From assembly GCF_016862455.1 (NCBI RefSeq), contig NZ_BOMZ01000027.1, forward strand, positions 62,001 through 126,000: a stretch of DNA of 64,000 bases, written 5' to 3'. Below are positions 16,640-25,453 of this stretch, in pieces. The notes beneath the pieces were generated by a model that had not been told where the DNA came from, made no database searches, and worked only from the letters and a program-made list of their open reading frames with translations. This DNA is from Actinoplanes utahensis. GTDB lineage: Bacteria; Actinomycetota; Actinomycetes; Mycobacteriales; Micromonosporaceae. The translations under genes were made by a program, and so were the position numbers. The first letter of the stretch is position 1; every line of letters starts with the position of its first letter.

Positions 16640-16814
16640 GCAATGACTCCCAGGTTACGGAATCCGATAACGGAGACAGGTCGCCAGCATAGGCGCAGGC
16701 CTCAATACGGTCGAGAGCCATCAGAACGCGAAATGCACAAACGGTGGCGACGGAATTGTCGAGTCACCGAAATCAAGGACACCGCCGGACCGGGCCGCCG
16801 GAACAGAATCAACG
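16640..16814. promoter_or_regulatory. divergent intergenic region, probable promoters for the 16639-6823 operon and HAD gene
   Basis: 175 bases, less GC-rich than the coding DNA around it, separate the start of the leftward ten-gene operon from the rightward HAD gene. Promoters in both directions are expected, but I could not pick convincing -35/-10 pairs or an operator by eye. Confidence 0.4.
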
Positions 16815-17522
16815 GTGCCCCATCATCGTCACGGCCCTGTCTTCTTTGATTTCTTCGGCACACTCGCCGACTATCCCGCCGACGGACGTGAAGACCTCCG
16901 CCGAACCCGGGCTCTGCTCGCCGGATGGGGGTCCGCGCTGGACAGCGATGCCTTCCATGCCCGATGGGCCGCCTGCTTCGCGCGTCTCGAGCAGCGGGCC
17001 CGAACCAGCCATCGCGAGTACCACCTGCGCGACGTCGTCACCAGCTTCCTCGGTGACGCGCTAGCGCGGGCCCCCCGTGCCGACGAGATCGAGGCGTACA
17101 TCGACTGCTACATCGGCGAGTGGCGCTCCGCCGTGCATGTGCCCGCCGCTGTCGTCGAACTGGTCCGCGACCTCGGCGCCGACCGTGCTCTGGCGGTGGT
17201 GAGCAACACCCACCTGGAAACTCTCGTACCCGACCTCCTCATGGCGGCGGGCATCCTGGACGCCTTCGCCGCCGTCGTCACGTCGGTCGAGGTGGGCTGG
17301 CGCAAGCCGCACCCGGCGATCTTCCGGACGGCATGCCGCTCGCTGGGCGTCCCGCCGGATACCGTGGTGTTCGCCGGAGACACCTACGACGCCGACTACG
17401 TCGGTCCCACTCGGGCGGGAATGAGAGCCTTCCTCATCGACCCGGCCGGCCGAGCGGCGGTGCCGACGAACCGGCGGCTCGGATCAGTGCTGGACCTGCG
17501 GGACCGCCTCCCCGTCCGGTGA
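16815..17522 (+). CDS. HAD-superfamily hydrolase
   Basis: 235-aa haloacid-dehalogenase-type hydrolase. Motif I FFDFFGTL keeps the nucleophile Asp but has Phe at the second Asp position, as in dehalogenases and some phosphatases. Motif II is Ser in VVSNTH, motif III is Lys in GWRKPHP, and motif IV is FAGDTYDADY. Probable small-molecule phosphatase. The GTG start at 16815 has only a weak ribosome binding site. It lies between the unusual operon and the sugar cassette, so a sugar-phosphate or a kinase product of the operon are candidate substrates. Confidence 0.75.
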   Translation: MPHHRHGPVFFDFFGTLADYPADGREDLRRTRALLAGWGSALDSDAFHARWAACFARLEQRARTSHREYHLRDVVTSFLGDALARAPRADEIEAYIDCYIGEWRSAVHVPAAVVELVRDLGADRALAVVSNTHLETLVPDLLMAAGILDAFAAVVTSVEVGWRKPHPAIFRTACRSLGVPPDTVVFAGDTYDADYVGPTRAGMRAFLIDPAGRAAVPTNRRLGSVLDLRDRLPVR

Positions 17523-17572
17523 GGTGTGCGACTGCGCCGCCTGCACGGTTGAACAGCGCCGGCCCGCACCGT

Positions 17573-18607
17573 CTACGGACGCCGGCTCCACCGCATGGCT
17601 TCGTCGATGAGGCCGGCCCGGCGCAGCTCGTGGATCCTCGCCAGCCGCTGGAACCGGCCGGTGGCCAGGTCGTCTGACGTCAGGCCGAACCGGCGGAACG
17701 ACTCCGCCAGCTGACTGATCCCCGCACGCAGGGTCCACTGCGGCACGAAGGCCGGCACCTCAGCCTGAATCAGATCGCACGACACCTGGTAATCGCGCCG
17801 GTCGTGACCGGCGCCGGCGGCGATGCTCAGCCGGCTCCCGGGCAGCACTTCCGCGACCAGTTCCGCGACATCACGGATGAGGTAGTTCTCCTCGCTGCGC
17901 CCGACGTTGTACGCCTTGGCGTGTACGACCTCACGGGGCGCCTCCAGGACCGCGAGGAACGCGGCCGCGATGTCCTCGACGTGGACGAGCGGCCGCCACA
18001 CGATGCCGTCGGATCGCAGCGGCACCTCACCGGCGATCACCGCATGCGCCGTGAGGTCGTTGACCACCAAGTCCCCACGCAACCGCGGGGAGAAGCCGTA
18101 GGCCGTCGCGTTACGCAGACAGGTCGGCGAGAAGTCGTCGTCAGCCAGAGCCCACAGACCCCGCTCGGAGAGCACCTTCGACTCCCCGTACGGCGTGACC
18201 GGCTCGAACGCCGCCGTCTCGGTGAGCTTCACACCCGCCGCGCCGGCACCGTAGAGCGAGCATGACGACGCGAACACGAACCGGGTGACACCCGCCGATT
18301 TCGCCGCGGCCGCCAACCGCAGCGTCGCACGGTGGTTCACCTCGTCGGTGAGGGCGGGGTCGAGATCGCCGAGGGGATCGTTGCACAGCGCTGCCAGATG
18401 GACCACCGCGTCGACACCGGCGCACTGCTCGGGGGTCACGTCGCGCACGTCCCCGCGCAGCGTGTCCACCGGCGGCGGGGCCGGTCCCAGCACCCGGTCG
18501 GCGAACAGGCCCGTGTCGAGTCCAACCACCGTGTGCCCGGCCGCCAGCAGGCGGGGGGTGACGACACCGCCCAGGTACCCTTCGTGCCCGGTCACCAGTA
18601 CGCGCAC
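17573..18607 (-). CDS. NAD-dependent sugar epimerase/reductase (extended SDR)
   Basis: 344-aa extended SDR. The nucleotide motif TGHEGYLGG lies at residues 6-14, the catalytic Ser in FASSCSLYG (about 114), and the YGESK motif gives Tyr140 and Lys144. Relatives are nucleotide-sugar 4-epimerases and 4-ketoreductases that travel with cytidylyltransferases, as here: the RfbF-like gene lies 31 bases upstream on the same strand. The GTG at 18607 is chosen for the GGAGAGG seven bases upstream; upstream codons in the same frame look non-coding. Probably the ketoreductase or epimerase finishing the CDP-sugar. Confidence 0.8.
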   Translation of the reverse strand: MRVLVTGHEGYLGGVVTPRLLAAGHTVVGLDTGLFADRVLGPAPPPVDTLRGDVRDVTPEQCAGVDAVVHLAALCNDPLGDLDPALTDEVNHRATLRLAAAAKSAGVTRFVFASSCSLYGAGAAGVKLTETAAFEPVTPYGESKVLSERGLWALADDDFSPTCLRNATAYGFSPRLRGDLVVNDLTAHAVIAGEVPLRSDGIVWRPLVHVEDIAAAFLAVLEAPREVVHAKAYNVGRSEENYLIRDVAELVAEVLPGSRLSIAAGAGHDRRDYQVSCDLIQAEVPAFVPQWTLRAGISQLAESFRRFGLTSDDLATGRFQRLARIHELRRAGLIDEAMRWSRRP

Positions 18608-18638
18608 GTCGGCACCTCTCCGTGTGCGCCGGCCGTGG

Positions 18639-19439
18639 TCACGAACGCCACGCCTTCCACGGCGGGCTGTCGGACTCCCACTGCCCGCGTAACGCGGCCA
18701 GATCCTTGGGTGTGTCCACCGGCTGCCAGTATCCATCGTGGCGGTACGCCATCAGTTCGCCGTCGAGGGCCAGGCGCCGCAACGGGTCCTCCTCGAACAT
18801 CACGTCACGGTCGACCGGCAGATAGCCGTCGACCACCGCACGTTCGATCACGAAGTAGCCGGCGCTGACCCAGCCCTCGGCGGCGGCGGGCTTCTCAGCG
18901 AAGCTGACCACCTGGTTCGCGGCACTGAGTTCGAGATGCCCGAAACGCGACGGTGGGGCAACCGCGGTGACCGTCGCCAGTCGCCCGTGCCGGCGGTGAT
19001 AGCGCATCAGGTCTCCGAGGTCGACGTCAGCGAGCACGTCGCCGTAGGCCACCACCAGCGGCCAGCGGGGCACGTGCCGGGCGAGCCGGCGCAGCCGGGT
19101 GCCGGTGCGGGCGCCCTCGCCCGTGTCCACGCAGGTGACCTGCCAGCGGTCGATGGCCGGTTCGTCGAGGTAACGCACCACCGGCTGAGGGCCGAGTTCG
19201 ATGGTGAAGTCAGCGAGCGCCGGGTACCGCAGGAAGAAGTCCTTGATGACAGCCCCCCGATGACCGAGAGCCAGCAGGAAGTCACGGCTGCCGTGACGCG
19301 CCGCCGCGTGCATGATGTGCCACAGCAACGGCCGCCCGCCCACCTCCAGCATCGACTTCGGGAGGCCGCCGGTGATGTCACCCATTCGTTCACCTGAACC
19401 GCCGCACAACAATGCCACGGGTGGCGTGTCGGTCACCAT
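18639..19439 (-). CDS. glucose-1-phosphate cytidylyltransferase-like (RfbF family)
   Basis: 266-aa nucleotidyltransferase closely matching RfbF along its length. The pyrophosphorylase signature LCGGSGERMGD continues into GGLPKSMLEVGG (about 10-32). Later come WQVTCVDTGEG, AYGDVLADVD, a PPSRFGHLEL segment and the C-terminal GYWQPVDTPKDL, all hallmarks of the CDP-glucose branch. Reaction: CTP plus glucose-1-phosphate to CDP-glucose and pyrophosphate. ATG at 19439 follows AGGAG. It diverges from the epimerase gene at 19598 across 158 bases. Confidence 0.85.
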   Translation of the reverse strand: MVTDTPPVALLCGGSGERMGDITGGLPKSMLEVGGRPLLWHIMHAAARHGSRDFLLALGHRGAVIKDFFLRYPALADFTIELGPQPVVRYLDEPAIDRWQVTCVDTGEGARTGTRLRRLARHVPRWPLVVAYGDVLADVDLGDLMRYHRRHGRLATVTAVAPPSRFGHLELSAANQVVSFAEKPAAAEGWVSAGYFVIERAVVDGYLPVDRDVMFEEDPLRRLALDGELMAYRHDGYWQPVDTPKDLAALRGQWESDSPPWKAWRS

Positions 19440-19563
19440 ACGACTCCTGTTAATGGCGCGAATAGACCCCAGGGCAGATACGGGGATGACGGCGCCGACG
19501 CTAACAGCTGGCTCCGACCAGGTAAAGACGCGCACTGGTGGACTGTTCCTTCTCTCCGACGTA

Positions 19564-19578
19564 TCGTCGCGCCGACGA
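19564..19578. promoter_or_regulatory. inverted repeat in the divergent sugar-cassette region
   Basis: TCGTCG (19564-19569) and CGACGA (19573-19578) flank a 3-base spacer, 19 bases upstream of the start at 19598. It could be a small operator or a leader hairpin. Confidence 0.25.
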
Positions 19579-19597
19579 CCGGAGCATTGGAGGGCCG

Positions 19598-20179
19598 ATG
19601 CAGCGTTTCAGCATGGAACGGACTGCAATTCCAGGAATGCTGCTACTACGCCCGAAACCCATCGCCGACGACCGCGGCTGGTTCATGCGCAGCTTCGCCG
19701 CGGACGAGTTCCGTGACTACGGAATCCCCTGCGACGATCTGGTCGAGGAGAACCACTCCCGCTCCCACCGGCACGTCGTGCGCGGCCTCCACTTCCGGAC
19801 CGACCTGCGTGAGGGCAAGCTGGTCCGGGTGGCACGCGGCGCGATCTACGACGTGGTCGTCGACCTGCGTCCCTCGTCACCGGCCTTCCTCACCTGGGCC
19901 GGCGTCGTCCTCGACGACCGCGATCATCACCAGGTCTGGGTGCCACCCGGCTGCGCCCACGGCTTCCAGGCGCTGGCCGAGTCCGACGTGTGCTACCGCG
20001 TCAGCGCCCCCTACTCGCCGGACCTCGACGGCTCGGTCGCGTGGGACGACCGCGACCTCGGCATCGACTGGCCCGACCGGGCTCTCGCGCGGGTGTCGGC
20101 CCGCGACGCGTCCTCTCCCGCCCTGGCTGAGGTGCGTGGGCGTCTCGACGGCTGGTTCGGGGCGCCGAATGCCGTCTGA
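19598..20179 (+). CDS. dTDP-4-keto-sugar 3,5-epimerase-like protein (RmlC family)
   Basis: 193-aa cupin-fold epimerase. It has RGLHF with the catalytic base His, GKLVRVARG, PPGCAHGF and CYRVSAPYSP with the active-site Tyr region. It acts on a 4-keto-6-deoxyhexose bound to a nucleotide; in this cassette the carrier is probably CDP rather than dTDP. The ATG at 19598 follows GGAGGG. Its end overlaps the dehydratase-like gene by 11 bases. Confidence 0.85.
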   Translation: MQRFSMERTAIPGMLLLRPKPIADDRGWFMRSFAADEFRDYGIPCDDLVEENHSRSHRHVVRGLHFRTDLREGKLVRVARGAIYDVVVDLRPSSPAFLTWAGVVLDDRDHHQVWVPPGCAHGFQALAESDVCYRVSAPYSPDLDGSVAWDDRDLGIDWPDRALARVSARDASSPALAEVRGRLDGWFGAPNAV

Positions 20180-21224
20180 CCTCTTCGCCGGCGGCTACAC
20201 GGGCCGGCGAGTCCTCGTCACCGGGCACACCGGCGCGGTGGGCGGTTGGATGACACGGTGGCTCGTGGCTCTGGGCGCCGAGGTGGTCGGCCTGAGCCGG
20301 GGCAGACACGCGCCGGTGATGCCACCGCCGGCGGACGTGCACAGTGTCGCCGGCACCGTCACCGATGCCGAACTCATGCGCCACCTGTTCCGGGAGCACC
20401 GGGTAGAGACGGTGTTCCACCTCGCCGGCCAGGCTGTCGTCGCCGATGGATTCACCGAACCGCGCCGCACGTTCACCGACAACGTCCTCGGCACCGTCGC
20501 GGTGCTCGACGCGGCGCTGACCGAACCCGCGACGCGCGCCGTGGTCGTGATCGGTACCCCGGCCGGCGGGATACCGGCTGGGGACACCCCACTCGCCCCC
20601 TATGCCGGGTCGAAGGCCGCGGCCGAAGCCGTGGTGGCCGGATACGCGCACGAACAGACCCAACGGGCCGCCGGCCGCGCCACACCCCTGGCGGTCGCGG
20701 TGGCACGTCCTGGCGTCATGGTGGGCGGCGACTGGACTCCGGGCCGCCTGTTGACCGACGTCGTCGCCGCGATCCGGGCCGGCTCGCCGGTCGTGCTCCG
20801 CGGTGGTGACGCAGTACGGCCCTGGCAGCACATGCTCGACGGGGTCAGTGGCCTCCTGACCCTCGGGGCGCGGTTGATGTGCGGGCCGGCACCCCGCCGC
20901 AGCTACGCCTTCGGCCGTCCACCGGACGAGGATGACAGGACGAGCGCCGAGGTCGTTCGGGCGTTCCTGCGGGCGTACGGTCATCCGGACTGGGCCCTGC
21001 GAGCGGGCGGCGGCACCGGCTTGGACCGCCTGACGCTCGACTGCGCCGTGGCCACCCGGGAACTGGGCTGGAAGCCCGTCTGGAACCTGGATCGCACAGT
21101 TGCCGCCGCCTCGCGCTGGTACCACGCGCACGGCCGACCGGCAGCGCTCAGCGAGGCCACCGACGCCATCCTCGACGAGTACATCGATGAGGGCCGACGC
21201 GCCGGAGCGGTCTGGACGGCGTGA
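20169..21224 (+). CDS. CDP-glucose 4,6-dehydratase-like protein (RfbG family) with altered catalytic motif
   Basis: 351-aa extended SDR lining up with CDP-glucose 4,6-dehydratase from end to end. It has TGHTGAVGG (residues 18-26), VFHLAGQAVV, NVLGTV, ARPGVMVGGDW, VRPWQH and a C-terminal LDC-A-x4-LGW box. The family's Thr-Asp-Lys catalytic motif (TSDK) is replaced by IGTPAG (residues 128-133), although Tyr145 and Lys149 of YxxxK remain. Without Asp and Lys normal elimination of water is doubtful. ATG at 20169 lies inside the end of the epimerase gene. Confidence 0.75.
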   Translation: MPSDLFAGGYTGRRVLVTGHTGAVGGWMTRWLVALGAEVVGLSRGRHAPVMPPPADVHSVAGTVTDAELMRHLFREHRVETVFHLAGQAVVADGFTEPRRTFTDNVLGTVAVLDAALTEPATRAVVVIGTPAGGIPAGDTPLAPYAGSKAAAEAVVAGYAHEQTQRAAGRATPLAVAVARPGVMVGGDWTPGRLLTDVVAAIRAGSPVVLRGGDAVRPWQHMLDGVSGLLTLGARLMCGPAPRRSYAFGRPPDEDDRTSAEVVRAFLRAYGHPDWALRAGGGTGLDRLTLDCAVATRELGWKPVWNLDRTVAAASRWYHAHGRPAALSEATDAILDEYIDEGRRAGAVWTA

Positions 21225-21290
21225 ACCCGTCGCTGGACCCGGTGGGCCGATCCTCACCGCGCACGGTCACCGGGTCACCGGTCTCGTACC

Positions 21291-21318
21291 GCTGACCGGC
21301 GGCCTCGGCGGCGTCAGC
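21291..21318. terminator. hairpin between convergent genes
   Basis: GCTGAC (21291-21296) pairs with GTCAGC (21313-21318) around a GC-rich 16-base loop in the 147-base gap between convergent genes. There is no U-tract. It is a modest terminator candidate. Confidence 0.3.
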
Positions 21319-21371
21319 CTCCCGGCCGACGTTGCGGCGCCTGGTCGAGCGCTACTGGGGTCCGCACCCTT

Positions 21372-22553
21372 TCACACCGCCAGCACCGACCGGACTCGTT
21401 CCTCGGCTCGGTGGGCGATGGCCGCCACGTCCTCGCTGCCCTCGAGCAGACCTTGACGCCAATGGAACCATTGATCACGGTGTCGCCTGCCGTCCGGCAT
21501 CATGGCCAGCGCCAGCGCACCTCGATCGGTTCGGAAGGCACGCTCGGCCAGCGGCACCGGCCACGTCTCCAGCCGGCCGTCCGGCAGCGCCACCACGTCG
21601 ACCAGGTCACGCACCGGCTCGACCAACGGCCGCAGCGGTTCCAGCACCGGCGGCAAGCCGCCCCGGAGAGCCTCGTGCACGGCCAGGCCGAGCGCGAACT
21701 CGCCGGTGAGCCCGAGTTCCTGGGCGAGCTTGCCGACACGGCCGGCGTCGACCTGCTCCTGCTCGCAGAGCAGCTCGACGTCGAGGTGGCGGATCATCCG
21801 CACGTCGTCGTCGACGCAGACGTGGATCCAGCTCAAGGCATGCTCGGACGAGTGGGAGATCAGTTCGACGATCTCCATCTCCACCGGCAGCCGGCGGCAG
21901 GCGATCCCACCGAGCACGGACGGCTCCGTCGACGACAGCCACAACGGGCCCCGGGTGACCTCCGTCCGGTTGTACTTGGGCGGAGCGTCGACGTGGACGT
22001 CGAAACACGCCGGCTCCACCCCGGCCTCCGGCAGGTCGGAGGTGTTGCGGAAGTACGTGGGGCCGTTGCGGCCCGGCTTCTCCCAGAAGCCCAGCTCCAG
22101 CAGGTGGCGTCGCAGTTCGTCGGCACGGTCCTCGGCCACGATCAGATCGAAGTCGCCCAGCATGCGGTGCGCCCGCGACTCGTATCGGGTGGCGATTCCC
22201 GCACCCTTGAAGAAGACCAGCTCGCTGACCAGGTTCGGTGCGCGCCCGGCCAACTCCGCCAACGCGTCGTGACAGGTGCGGTAGCGCGCCTCGGCCCGGG
22301 CGGCCTGCCGGCGCAGCATCGACAGCACCGACGCCGGCACCTGATCGGCGCAGCCCGCCTCCGTCAGCGCCGCGCAGAGCAGCCCCTCGACCCTGTGCTG
22401 CAGCGCGAGCACACCGATCTCCGGCCAGTTGAGTTCCAGGCATCGCTCCGGAAGGTCGGTCCACTGCCGCGCGCTCCGCCCCGGTGTCGCGGCCAGCTGC
22501 GCCACGACGTTCTGCTCGCTGGTGCGCCTCCGCGGTTCTGTCCTTGCGTCCAC
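21372..22553 (-). CDS. NTP_transf_5-type nucleotidyltransferase, copy 2
   Basis: 393-aa paralogue of the protein at 15437-16639. The core is FFKGAGIATRYE followed by GDFDLIV, with the shared boxes FWEKPG, HALSWIHVCVDDDVR and HRDQWFHWRQGLL. Similarity runs through the whole length, so the pair arose by duplication within or before assembly of the cluster. It stands alone on the minus strand between the sugar cassette and the GT2 operon. Probable nucleotidyl or glycosyl-phosphate transfer; the substrate is unknown. Confidence 0.7.
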   Translation of the reverse strand: MDARTEPRRRTSEQNVVAQLAATPGRSARQWTDLPERCLELNWPEIGVLALQHRVEGLLCAALTEAGCADQVPASVLSMLRRQAARAEARYRTCHDALAELAGRAPNLVSELVFFKGAGIATRYESRAHRMLGDFDLIVAEDRADELRRHLLELGFWEKPGRNGPTYFRNTSDLPEAGVEPACFDVHVDAPPKYNRTEVTRGPLWLSSTEPSVLGGIACRRLPVEMEIVELISHSSEHALSWIHVCVDDDVRMIRHLDVELLCEQEQVDAGRVGKLAQELGLTGEFALGLAVHEALRGGLPPVLEPLRPLVEPVRDLVDVVALPDGRLETWPVPLAERAFRTDRGALALAMMPDGRRHRDQWFHWRQGLLEGSEDVAAIAHRAEERVRSVLAV

Positions 22554-22586
22554 GTCTCCCCCGTCTGCGCTCCGGCTGCCACGGCT

Positions 22587-22614
22587 CTACCGGCACCCAT
22601 CCCGGCGCCGGTAG
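22587..22614. promoter_or_regulatory. 8-bp hairpin in the leader of the copy 2 nucleotidyltransferase gene
   Basis: CTACCGGC (22587-22594) pairs perfectly with GCCGGTAG (22607-22614). It lies 34-61 bases upstream of the minus-strand start at 22553, inside the 214-base divergent region that also serves the operon at 22768. Operator or leader structure; no more can be said. Confidence 0.35.
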
Positions 22615-22767
22615 GGGACGAGATTATCGCCGCCCGCACCCCCGTGACTGTGGCGTATTTGCAGGACACGTACGCGCTGGTGTGACCGGTGGCCCCGGCC
22701 GCACCATGTACCGGGGCACGCACCACCGCCCCTGCGCCCGGCATGACGCGTACCCGGAGATGACGAA

Positions 22768-23886
22768 ATGATTGATGAGGTCGACCAACTCATCGTGGAC
22801 GCCGGACGGCTGTGGCTGGCAGCTGCCGACCAGCGCCGTCTCGTCGAACGGTTCTCGGAGGTGTGCCACAGTCTGCCGTGGCCGGCCTTCCTGGACACCG
22901 TGGCCAGGATGAGGATCGCCGGCACAGTGTGGTGGAACTTGCGCGGTGCGGCGTACGAGATGGATCCGCACGCCCGCCAGTACCTGGAGTCGCTGTTCCT
23001 CTATCACCGTCAGCGCAACGCCGTGCTGCGCGACGAGATCAGCGCCATAGCGGCGGCGTTCGCCGACGACAACGTGCCGGTGGCGTTCCGCAAGGGCGCC
23101 TTCCTCGCCTTCCACCGGTATCCGGACACCGGCATGCGGGTGATGAACGACATCGACGTCCTGGTCGACCCGGACCACGCCAAGCGCGCGGCCGAAACGC
23201 TCCGGCGACTCGGGTATGGCACCGGCCGGCTCGACGCCGCCGACCGGGTCCTGACTCCCGAGTCGAGGGCCCGCACCGCGTTCTTCCATCTGCACACCAA
23301 CAATCTTCCGCCGATGAAACGGCCGACCGGCAGCCCCTACGCGACCCACATCCGTGTCGACCCGGTGATCAACCTCTTCCTGCCCGGATCCGGTTACTCG
23401 GTGAACGTGGCCGACCTGCTCGCACGGGCGGTGACGGTGCCGCTGGGCGGCGTACCGGCACCCGTGCTGGCGCCTGAGGACTTCCTGCTGGATCTGTGCG
23501 CGCACACGTTCAAGGACTGCACCACGATCCGCAGCCTGCACCGGGGCGGCCACCGCCGGATCGCACAGCACTGCGACATCCAGGCACTGGTGGGTTATCC
23601 GGGCACGAGCTTCGACTGGGCGGTGTTCGTGGCCACGTCGATCCGGTACGACGTCGCCGCCCCTTGCTACTTCACGCTGGCTCACACCGCCGCCCTCTTC
23701 CCCGGCGTGGTCCCGGACCCGGTGATCACCGAACTGGCCGAGGCCGCCGGCCGCGGCCCGGACTTCCTCGACGAGTACGGCCACGTCGATCTGCCGGAAC
23801 CCCGCCGATGGGAGCAGGACATCCGTACCCGGCTCTTCTCCGGCAGGCTGCCGGGCGACCTGCCGTCCTCGCGGTCGCTGGTGTGA
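22768..23886 (+). CDS. NTP_transf_5-type nucleotidyltransferase, copy 3 (divergent)
   Basis: 372-aa protein with the same core as copies 1 and 2: FRKGAFLAFHRYP followed by NDIDVLVD (about residues 109-133), but with little similarity elsewhere. The ATG at 22768 follows CCCGGAG. It is the first gene of a rightward operon with the GT2 glycosyltransferase (19-base gap), HelR-like ATPase and cupin. Pairing with a membrane glycosyltransferase suggests activity on a sugar or lipid-linked acceptor, which is inference. Confidence 0.65.
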   Translation: MIDEVDQLIVDAGRLWLAAADQRRLVERFSEVCHSLPWPAFLDTVARMRIAGTVWWNLRGAAYEMDPHARQYLESLFLYHRQRNAVLRDEISAIAAAFADDNVPVAFRKGAFLAFHRYPDTGMRVMNDIDVLVDPDHAKRAAETLRRLGYGTGRLDAADRVLTPESRARTAFFHLHTNNLPPMKRPTGSPYATHIRVDPVINLFLPGSGYSVNVADLLARAVTVPLGGVPAPVLAPEDFLLDLCAHTFKDCTTIRSLHRGGHRRIAQHCDIQALVGYPGTSFDWAVFVATSIRYDVAAPCYFTLAHTAALFPGVVPDPVITELAEAAGRGPDFLDEYGHVDLPEPRRWEQDIRTRLFSGRLPGDLPSSRSLV

Positions 23887-23905
23887 GCCGGACGGGAGCG
23901 ATGAA

Positions 23906-25453
23906 ATGAACGCCGGCCCCGGTCTCGTCCTCGGCTTCGGCACACTGGTCGCGGGCTTTCTGCTCTATCGAGCGGCCGAACTCGCGATCGGCGGTGCCCG
24001 CACCGTGGCGGCGATGCGCCATGCGGCAGCCCGTCCGCGTCCTCCCGTCCCGGCCGGCGAGCAGCCGTCCGTGATCCTGCTACTGCCGATGCTGCGCGAG
24101 GACCGGCGGGTCGCCGCCGCCTGCCGGCACATGCTGCCGGTCGTGCGGGCCGGGCGACGGGTCAGCGTGGTGGTGGTGACCGGCGACCGTGAGCGCCACG
24201 AGCGGGAGGGGGCACGGCGAGCGCTGCTCGACATGGACTCCGCCGCGCGCCCGGCCGACCGGCTCGCCGGGGCGGCCCGGGCGGTCACCGCGGAGGCGCT
24301 GCCCGCCCTGCGGACCGCTGTGCTCGCCGATGACCGGCAGACCGTGAAGCAACTGCTCACGGAGCACTGCCGCCCGACCACCGGTGAACTCGCGGCCCCA
24401 CTGGTGGAAGCTCTCAACAGAGAGGCCGGCTGGGCGGGATTCCATCATGTCGGCCTCACCGACGAGGGCAGCACCAAGGTCGCCAAACTGAACCGCGCAC
24501 TCCAGCAGTGGCTGGAGACCTCCGGTGCCGGCCGCCCACCCGACTACGTCGGCGTGTACGACGCCGACTCGCTGCCTGATCTGTCGGTGTTCGACCAGCT
24601 CGACACGGTGGTGGCCGAACACCGACAGCGAGGCGCCGCACCACCCGACGTCGTCCAGCAGGTGGCCTGCTACTGCGCCAACCTGCGGTCGCTCACCGGC
24701 CGCGGCAGCCTGCTCAGCCTCGCGGACGCGATGACACAGACCAGTTGGGCGCTCGGCTTCGAGTACCCCCTCTACCGCCGTTACGCGGCCGCGGTCGACC
24801 GGCGAAGGACTCGGCCCCTGGTGTACTGCGTCGGCCACGGCTGCTTCGTCTCCCACGACTTTCTCCAGCACATCGGCGGATTCCCCGAGGTCAGCCCCAC
24901 CGACGACCTCGCCCTGGGCTTCATCGCGTCGGTTGTCGGCGCACGGGTGGTACCGGTTCCCGCCCTGGACTACTGCGACATCGCGCCCCATCCGGTTCAG
25001 TCCATGCGCCAGGCAGCCTTCTGGTTCTCCGGAGCGGCCGGCTTTCGGCACGTCCTGCGGTACGCGCGAGATCGTTTCGGGCCGGCGACGACCCGGCGGC
25101 AGTGGGTTTCGCTGCACCTGGCCGGCATGGTGCGCACCACGGCCTGGGCAGGGCAAGCCGTGGCATGGATGGCGGCACTGGCCCTGGCCGTCGTGAGCGG
25201 GCAGTGGGTACTCGCCGCTGTATTGCTGCTCGCCCACGTCGCCTACGTTCAGGTCGCCTACATACAGACGGTGTGGGCGCTGTACCGGCTCCCCGGTGCG
25301 CGGGCGGCCACCGGGATCGGCACGGTGCCACGCTGGCGGCTGGTGGCCGGCTCGGTGGCCGCATCCGGCACGTTCCTGATCCGTAGCCTCGGCCCGTTGG
25401 CCAGCGTTCTCACGGGCGGACGCACGCTGCCCACCTGGAAGCAGGAGCGGTAG
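23906..25453 (+). CDS. membrane-anchored GT2 family glycosyltransferase
   Basis: 515-aa protein with an N-terminal transmembrane segment (about 7-25), a cytoplasmic GT-A domain and several C-terminal membrane helices (about 410-505). The metal-binding DxD is YDADS (about 217); later landmarks are the TDDLALGF segment (acceptor-site ED-type acid) and a QxxxW-like QAAFWFSG. This architecture is that of processive or lipid-acceptor GT2 enzymes. ATG at 23906 has GGGAG upstream. Its TAG stop overlaps the GTG of the HelR-like gene by one base. It could use the CDP-sugar made at 17.5-21.2 kb, although the donor cannot be read. Confidence 0.75.
   Translation: MNAGPGLVLGFGTLVAGFLLYRAAELAIGGARTVAAMRHAAARPRPPVPAGEQPSVILLLPMLREDRRVAAACRHMLPVVRAGRRVSVVVVTGDRERHEREGARRALLDMDSAARPADRLAGAARAVTAEALPALRTAVLADDRQTVKQLLTEHCRPTTGELAAPLVEALNREAGWAGFHHVGLTDEGSTKVAKLNRALQQWLETSGAGRPPDYVGVYDADSLPDLSVFDQLDTVVAEHRQRGAAPPDVVQQVACYCANLRSLTGRGSLLSLADAMTQTSWALGFEYPLYRRYAAAVDRRRTRPLVYCVGHGCFVSHDFLQHIGGFPEVSPTDDLALGFIASVVGARVVPVPALDYCDIAPHPVQSMRQAAFWFSGAAGFRHVLRYARDRFGPATTRRQWVSLHLAGMVRTTAWAGQAVAWMAALALAVVSGQWVLAAVLLLAHVAYVQVAYIQTVWALYRLPGARAATGIGTVPRWRLVAGSVAASGTFLIRSLGPLASVLTGGRTLPTWKQER

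Noticed and set aside
22554-22767. Rifamycin-associated element upstream of the operon containing the HelR-like gene
   Set aside because: The GGGGCTTGC-type palindrome typical of that element was not found in this region or directly before the HelR gene.
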